Source: an uncultured Rickettsiales bacterium
GTDB lineage: Bacteria > Pseudomonadota > Alphaproteobacteria > Rickettsiales > UBA998
Assembly: GCA_937982385.1 (NCBI GenBank)
Contig: CALJMC010000015.1
Location: 1-10,380, forward strand
Length of the DNA stretch: 10,380 nucleotides
Reading direction: 5' to 3'
The translations under genes and the position numbers were made by a program. This document shows positions 7,190 through 10,380 of the stretch, one piece after another. The notes below the pieces were generated by a model. The model had not been told where the DNA came from. It made no database searches and saw nothing but the letters and a program-made list of their open reading frames with translations. Within the stretch, counting starts at the first letter, position 1; the number at the start of each line of letters is the position of its first letter.

Positions 7190-7857
7190 TCTGTCGCGCT
7201 TTCTTTAGGTTCAGTAGATATTGTTGGGTCAGACTCTTCGGATTTTTCAGCTTTTTCTATCGCCTCAGCAGGTTCTGCAACCTCTTCAACCTTGGACTCA
7301 ACCACCGGCTCGAGCGCTTCAACATAGGCGCCCAACTCACGCATAAATACTCGCGCACCTGTTTCTTGCCCAATAATATGGCGGATTACGACACGCCAAA
7401 ACGGGCTTTCAATAATGCCCTCTTCCGTTAGTTCAACCAGCATTTTATTATCTTGTCCTTTGACCAAGCGAAAACGCCATGTCCCTGACAACGGATAATT
7501 GCCATCGATGACTTCTAAAACATACAGCAACTCAGGATCGCTATCAACAACATGCACATCCATATGGCTGCCATAGATGAAGTTCAGGCGCCATAAGGCT
7601 TGTCCCTCAAGATCATGCAAGCGTTCCGTGCTCACCACATTGGAGGACCAACTCGGCAATTTCGTATAATCGGTGATGGCTTTCCACACTTTCGCTTGCG
7701 GCGCAGTATAGACTGCATCCACTGTGAAAGCGTGCTTTTGCGGCAAGTTCATTCCGAAGCCAAAAAAGCCCGAGAATGTGACGGCCAGCACTACAACAAT
7801 AAACCAAAATAACTTACGCACAGATATCCTCTTTACTTTTTTCTTCGTCATTGCCAT
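7186..7857 (-). CDS. Membrane-anchored SRPBCC (START-like) domain protein
   Basis: The 223-residue product starts with a basic stretch (KKKVKRISVRK, 5-15) and one hydrophobic segment (about 16-36), a signal anchor or uncleaved signal. Next is an SRPBCC-like domain (about 43-186) with the typical opening FTVDAVYTAPQAKVWKAITD (44-63) and the LPSWSSNV segment that follows (67-74). Such domains bind hydrophobic ligands. The tail (about 187-223) is acidic and rich in E, A, P and S, probably disordered. With positive residues first, the domain should face the periplasm, which is inference. The ATG at 7857 and an in-frame ATG at 7851 are equally likely starts; neither has a good ribosome site because a palindromic repeat ends right there. 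The stop overlaps pmbA. The ligand is unknown. Confidence 0.8.
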   Translation of the reverse strand: MAMTKKKVKRISVRKLFWFIVVVLAVTFSGFFGFGMNLPQKHAFTVDAVYTAPQAKVWKAITDYTKLPSWSSNVVSTERLHDLEGQALWRLNFIYGSHMDVHVVDSDPELLYVLEVIDGNYPLSGTWRFRLVKGQDNKMLVELTEEGIIESPFWRVVIRHIIGQETGARVFMRELGAYVEALEPVVESKVEEVAEPAEAIEKAEKSEESDPTISTEPKESATE

Positions 7858-7871
7858 TTTTCTTCGTCATT
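7838..7871. repeat. 15-base direct repeat spanning the SRPBCC start codon
   Basis: TTTTTCTTCGTCATT occurs at 7838-7852 and again at 7857-7871, offset by 19 bases. The first copy encodes the MTKKK part of the SRPBCC N-terminus. The second forms the edge of the palindromic element, so the gene start seems to have arisen or been reshaped by duplication. Confidence 0.7.
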
Positions 7872-7950
7872 CCGACGAAAGTCGGAATCCACCTTAAACA
7901 GATTCCGTGTCATTTCCGAGCTAGCGCTCGGGCACACAATGACAGACATG
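7866..7950. repeat. Compound extragenic palindromic element
   Basis: Two hairpins lie side by side. The first is ATTCCGAC-GAAA-GTCGGAAT (7869-7888), a perfect 8-bp stem with a GNRA-type loop. The second is CCGAGC-TAGC-GCTCGG (7916-7931) inside outer arms TGTCATT (7908-7914) and AATGACA (7938-7944). Both carry a GTCATT edge. This style matches small dispersed palindromes common in proteobacterial genomes. Only one copy is visible here, so the dispersed nature is inference. It occupies the region that should hold the promoter or leader of the SRPBCC-pmbA pair. Confidence 0.6.
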
Positions 7951-8033
7951 TAGACTCACCCCTTACTTCTACACACAAGCGCAGAAGAAATAAAGCATGA
8001 GTTGAGAAGATTGATGTTTTTTGGGGAAAAGGT
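7951..8033. other. Intergenic spacer between the repeat and a terminator
   Basis: No gene is supported. Minor dyads are ACTCA/TGAGT (7954-7958 and 7998-8002) and CTTCT/AGAAG (7966-7970 and 7983-7987). The promoter for the SRPBCC-pmbA pair should lie here or inside the repeat, but I see no convincing -35/-10 pair. Confidence 0.3.
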
Positions 8034-8058
8034 AAAAAAGAAGGCCGCAAAAGCGACC
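8034..8058 (-). terminator. Intrinsic terminator of the 43-residue protein gene
   Basis: Read on the minus strand, GGTCGC-TTTT-GCGGCC (complement of 8043-8058, six pairs with one G-T) is followed by TTCTTTTTT. It begins about 14 bases after the stop of the small gene and separates it from the SRPBCC gene downstream. Confidence 0.8.
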
Positions 8059-8072
8059 GACTTTCCAGACGA

Positions 8073-8204
8073 TTATTCACCGTCTATAGATAGCACCCCC
8101 GTACGCCACAAAATGAACATTATTAACAAGAAGCCTGCTAAGCCTCCTAATAATGCCCCTGGCAGCTGAGGGTTATTCTCTAGGAAGGTTTTTATGGCTT
8201 CCAT
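8073..8204 (-). CDS. Small single-span membrane protein (43 residues), possibly DUF2273-like
   Basis: The product reads MEAIKTFLENNPQLPG at the N-terminus, then one glycine-rich membrane span (about 17-36, with the ALLGGLAGF packing motif), and ends WRTGVLSIDGE. A proline-glycine entry, G-rich helix and aromatic exit recall the DUF2273 small integral membrane proteins, but I cannot confirm it. Support for a real gene is strong for its size: GAGGAG (complement of 8212-8217) seven bases before the ATG, its own terminator 14 bases after the stop, and a plausible promoter near 8320-8348. An in-frame ATG at 8291 would give 72 residues, but it would turn the structured leader into a hydrophilic extension and has no ribosome site, so I reject it. 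Function unknown. Confidence 0.75.
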   Translation of the reverse strand: MEAIKTFLENNPQLPGALLGGLAGFLLIMFILWRTGVLSIDGE

Positions 8205-8313
8205 TTTCCATCTCCTCGTCAGCTTTCGCCGACAGTGAGAGACCACATCCAAAATGGAGCGGTCTATTAAAAGACTAATCCATACAGGCATTAGTAAGTG
8301 GTCTTTAGCCTAA
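8205..8313 (-). promoter_or_regulatory. Structured 5' leader of the 43-residue protein gene
   Basis: In minus-strand RNA, an outer stem joins AAAGACCAC and GTGGTCTCT (complement of 8298-8306 and 8238-8246; nine pairs, one G-U). It encloses ACTAAT/ATTAGT (8290-8295 with 8274-8279), GTCT/AGAC (8272-8275 with 8262-8265) and TCCA/TGGA (8255-8258 with 8248-8251). The first two inner stems share two bases and so compete. A separate GTCGGC-GAAA-GCTGAC hairpin (8218-8233) ends next to the ribosome site. TCCATTTT of the leader (8251-8258) is also complementary to AAAATGGA over the start codon (8200-8207). Regulation by folding is inference. Confidence 0.4.
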
Positions 8314-8319
8314 AATGAG

Positions 8320-8348
8320 AAAATACAAAAAATGCATTTAAAATTCAA
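8320..8348 (-). promoter_or_regulatory. Candidate promoter of the 43-residue protein gene
   Basis: On the minus strand TTGAAT (complement of 8343-8348), exactly 17 bases, then TATTTT (complement of 8320-8325). Each box matches the sigma-70 consensus at four of six. The predicted start near 8313 falls just before the outer stem of the leader. Confidence 0.4.
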
Positions 8349-8357
8349 AAAAGGTAA

Positions 8358-8376
8358 AGTATAGATTGAATATACT
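8358..8376 (-). terminator. AT-rich dyad after ubiD, possible weak terminator
   Basis: AGTATA and TATACT flank a 7-base loop about 35 to 50 bases past the ubiD stop. On the minus strand it is followed by TTACCTTTTTT. The stem has almost no GC, so termination would be weak. Confidence 0.25.
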
Positions 8377-8410
8377 ATAGTTTTATTGCAGAATTATGAC
8401 AGAGCCAAAA

Positions 8411-9916
8411 CTATTTCCAAATCGGTTTTCCTGATGTTGGTAGCCCTAGCGACTCCCACATGTCGGAGACTTTTTGCACAACATCCTCATCCATCGCGAT
8501 TTGTTCACCCCATTCTCGATTCGTTTCGCCACCCATTTTGTTGGTGGCATCCATGCCAAGCTTGCCGCCTAAGCCGCTGACGGGTGATGCGAAATCGAGA
8601 TAGTCAATGGGGGTGTTTTCGATGGTGACGAGATCACGCACGGGGTCCATGCGGGTGGACATCGCCCACATCACATCTTTCCAATCGCGGCAATCGATGT
8701 CATCATCCACCACAATCACAAATTTGGTATACATAAACTGACGCAGGAACGACCACACGCCCATCATCACGCGCTTGGCATGCCCCGCATAGGCTTTTTT
8801 CATGCTCACCACCGCGATGCGATAGGAGCAGCCCTCTGGCGGGAGCCAAAAATCGACAATCTCAGGGAATTGCTGCTGCAACAACGGAATAAACACTTCA
8901 TTAAGCGCTTCACCCAGCACAGATGGTTCATCGGGCGGACGACCTGTGAAGGTACTGAGGTAAATCGGGTCTTTGCGCATGGTAATCGCGGTGATGGTGA
9001 AGGTCGGGAATTGCTCCACCGAGTTATAATATCCCGTATGGTCGCCATATGGTCCTTCATCCGCATATTCATCGAGGCTGACATAGCCCTCAAGTATGAT
9101 TTCGGCGGTGGCGGGTACTTTCAACGGCACGGTTTTGCAATCGACCAGCTCCACTTTGCTGCCTTTGAGCAGCCCTGCAAATTGATATTCACTCAGCGTA
9201 TCAGGCACAGGCGTGACTGCCGCCAAGGTCGTTGCAGGGTCAGCGCCCAGCACCACTGCGGCAGGAAGTGGCTCTGCTTTGCCGCCCGCTTTCCACCGTG
9301 CATGATGCTGCGCCCCACCACGATGTTTCAACCACCGCATGAGGGTTTTGTTTTTGCCCAATTTCTGCATCCGATAGATACCGAGATTATAATTATCTTG
9401 CCTTTCATCCGATGGCCCTTTGGTGACAACCAATGGCCATGTAATCAAAGGCGCAGGCTCGTTTGGCCAACAGGTTTGAATCGGCAGCATATCGAGGTCA
9501 ACATCGTCACCCTCAAGCACAATCTCTTGACACGGCGCTTTGCCCGAGATGGTTTTGGGCTTCATATTCATCGCGGTTTTCAGCAGCGGCATCATGCCCC
9601 ATGCTTCTTTCAGGCTCGCTGGCGGCTCGGGCTGACGCAAAAAGGCGAGCGTTTCACCTACCTCACGCAGTTGGTCGGGTGTACGCCCCATCCCCATTGC
9701 CACACGATCTACCGTGCCGAATAAATTCACTAACACAGGCATCTTAGACGTTGGGTTCACCACATTCTCAAACAACACCGCTGGCCCCTCTTCCGCCAGC
9801 AGCCGCGTTTGAATTTCCGTCATCTCAAGCTCGGTGGACACAGGCTCAGTGACGCGCACAAGCTTACCCTGTTTTTCCAACGCTTTGATGAAATCTCGCA
9901 ACGAATTATATTTCAC
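8411..9916 (-). CDS. ubiD: 4-hydroxy-3-polyprenylbenzoate decarboxylase UbiD
   Basis: UbiD removes the carboxyl group of 3-polyprenyl-4-hydroxybenzoate, the product of UbiA, using prenylated FMN supplied by UbiX. The 501-residue product has the full family pattern: SLRDFIKALEKQGKLVRV at the N-terminus (5-22), NYNLGIYRMQ with the active-site-type arginine R182, MRWLKHRGGAQHH (193-205) and DEGPYGDHTGYY (286-297) with acidic E287 and D292. Length equals that of proteobacterial UbiD. The start is a GTG at 9914-9916 with GGGGAA eight bases upstream; the following residues align with usual UbiD N-termini. The gene is divergent from the RDD gene across 87 bases. UbiX is not in the window. Confidence 0.96.
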   Translation of the reverse strand: MKYNSLRDFIKALEKQGKLVRVTEPVSTELEMTEIQTRLLAEEGPAVLFENVVNPTSKMPVLVNLFGTVDRVAMGMGRTPDQLREVGETLAFLRQPEPPASLKEAWGMMPLLKTAMNMKPKTISGKAPCQEIVLEGDDVDLDMLPIQTCWPNEPAPLITWPLVVTKGPSDERQDNYNLGIYRMQKLGKNKTLMRWLKHRGGAQHHARWKAGGKAEPLPAAVVLGADPATTLAAVTPVPDTLSEYQFAGLLKGSKVELVDCKTVPLKVPATAEIILEGYVSLDEYADEGPYGDHTGYYNSVEQFPTFTITAITMRKDPIYLSTFTGRPPDEPSVLGEALNEVFIPLLQQQFPEIVDFWLPPEGCSYRIAVVSMKKAYAGHAKRVMMGVWSFLRQFMYTKFVIVVDDDIDCRDWKDVMWAMSTRMDPVRDLVTIENTPIDYLDFASPVSGLGGKLGMDATNKMGGETNREWGEQIAMDEDVVQKVSDMWESLGLPTSGKPIWK

Positions 9917-9949
9917 GACTCGTATTCCCCACTATTCACTCAGTAATGC

Positions 9950-9978
9950 TTGCAGCAAAGCTCTGTGCTTCATACACT
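9950..9978 (+). promoter_or_regulatory. Candidate promoter of the RDD-family gene
   Basis: TTGCAG (9950-9955), 17 bases, TACACT (9973-9978). The spacing is right, the boxes only moderate (three and four of six). It lies in the short gap between divergent ubiD and the RDD gene. Confidence 0.3.
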
Positions 9979-10003
9979 AAAATTGAATTGAAGGAAAAAC
10001 TTT

Positions 10004-10380
10004 ATGACTGACAAAATTCAATATGCGAGCTTTTTTGGGCGTTGCGGCGCGACCATTATCGATGTCATTTTATTTCTCATTATCACAGGCATTCCCCTCA
10101 CCATGATTTATGGCGACAACTATTGGGGTGATTTTGACGGGATGGAACAGTGCCTCTCGAACAATCAGCAATGTGAAGTGATGATGATGCAGTGCAAAAA
10201 GGATGAGAATGTATGCCCATCTGCCATCGCATCCTGTCAAACCGCAAAGACGCTCTGCACCGCGTTCGAGCAACAATATAAATCCCGTCCGTTTATTCAT
10301 GGGGTGTGGGATGTGTTGTTGAAATTTGTGTTCCCATTTGCGCTCGCTATTTGGATGTGGAAAAAATACAGAGGCACCCC
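10004..10380 (+). CDS. RDD-family membrane protein with a cysteine-heptad loop (partial, runs off the window)
   Basis: The visible 125 codons begin MTDKIQYASFFGRCGATIID, the RDD opening in which R13 and D20 occupy the conserved R and D places and lead into span one (about 16-36). Span two (about 102-120) ends in WKKYRGTP, the expected RDD segment that usually continues GK. Positive residues at both membrane edges place the 36-100 loop outside the cytoplasm. That loop holds six cysteines at residues 50, 57, 64, 71, 78 and 85, each exactly seven apart. RDD proteins are poorly characterised; some have been linked to Na+/H+ antiport. AAGGA (9991-9995) lies eight bases before the ATG. The C-terminal part is outside the window. 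Confidence 0.8.
   Translation, partial: MTDKIQYASFFGRCGATIIDVILFLIITGIPLTMIYGDNYWGDFDGMEQCLSNNQQCEVMMMQCKKDENVCPSAIASCQTAKTLCTAFEQQYKSRPFIHGVWDVLLKFVFPFALAIWMWKKYRGT

Noticed and set aside
6620..7431. Overlapping plus-strand open frames opposite pmbA and the SRPBCC gene
   Set aside because: They are antisense to two supported genes, rich in R, H and S with no domain signal.
7866..7950. CRISPR or insertion-sequence end
   Set aside because: There is only one pair of unlike hairpins, no spaced identical repeats, no transposase, and no matching inverted end elsewhere in the window.
8205..8291. N-terminal extension of the small membrane protein from ATG 8291
   Set aside because: No ribosome site precedes it; the ATG at 8204 has an excellent one, and the extension would cover the leader structure.
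8780..9724. Long plus-strand open frame (314 codons) opposite ubiD
   Set aside because: It is fully antisense to a clear UbiD, shows no recognisable domain, and its composition (many H, R, C, F) is typical of a shadow frame.

Overview
The window looks like chromosomal DNA of a Gram-negative bacterium, most likely an alphaproteobacterium. The basis is the gene content: the alphaproteobacterial-style neighbourhood gshA-rsmE-ubiA with a pmbA nearby, two ubiquinone-pathway genes, a GGDEF/EAL protein, a tRNA with encoded CCA, and 'GTCATTCC...GGAAT' extragenic palindromes of the kind scattered through many proteobacterial genomes. Base composition is moderate by eye. The taxon is inferred; no marker gene here settles it.

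Layout: (1) 1-2045: the last codons of an unidentified plus-strand gene meet gshA tail to tail. rsmE and gshA form a minus-strand pair overlapping at TGATG. (2) 2106-4398: ubiA, divergent from rsmE across about 60 bases, then a soluble degenerate-GGDEF/EAL protein. (3) 4590-4665: tRNA-Thr(UGU), preceded by a plausible promoter. (4) 4808-5657: a DUF1294 membrane protein convergent with a two-repeat YegP/DUF1508 protein, whose leader holds two mutually exclusive hairpins. (5) 5849-7857: pmbA (tldE) overlaps an upstream membrane-anchored SRPBCC protein by ATGA. The SRPBCC start codon abuts a compound palindromic repeat. (6) 8034-8325: a 43-residue single-span membrane protein with promoter, about 105-base structured leader, strong ribosome site and intrinsic terminator. 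(7) 8411-9916: ubiD. (8) 10004 to the window end: an RDD-family membrane protein, cut by the edge.

Functional links: UbiA and UbiD catalyse consecutive steps of ubiquinone synthesis (prenylation of 4-hydroxybenzoate, then decarboxylation). GshA starts glutathione synthesis, and RsmE methylates 16S rRNA. PmbA/TldE normally works with TldD, which is not in the window.

Most of the window is housekeeping sequence and I see no defence island, transposase, CRISPR array or phage genes. The observations most worth a second look are: six cysteines spaced exactly seven residues apart in the extracytoplasmic loop of the RDD protein; the small-protein transcription unit with its structured leader at 8205-8325; the alternative hairpins upstream of the YegP-like gene; and the palindromic repeat fused to the SRPBCC start.
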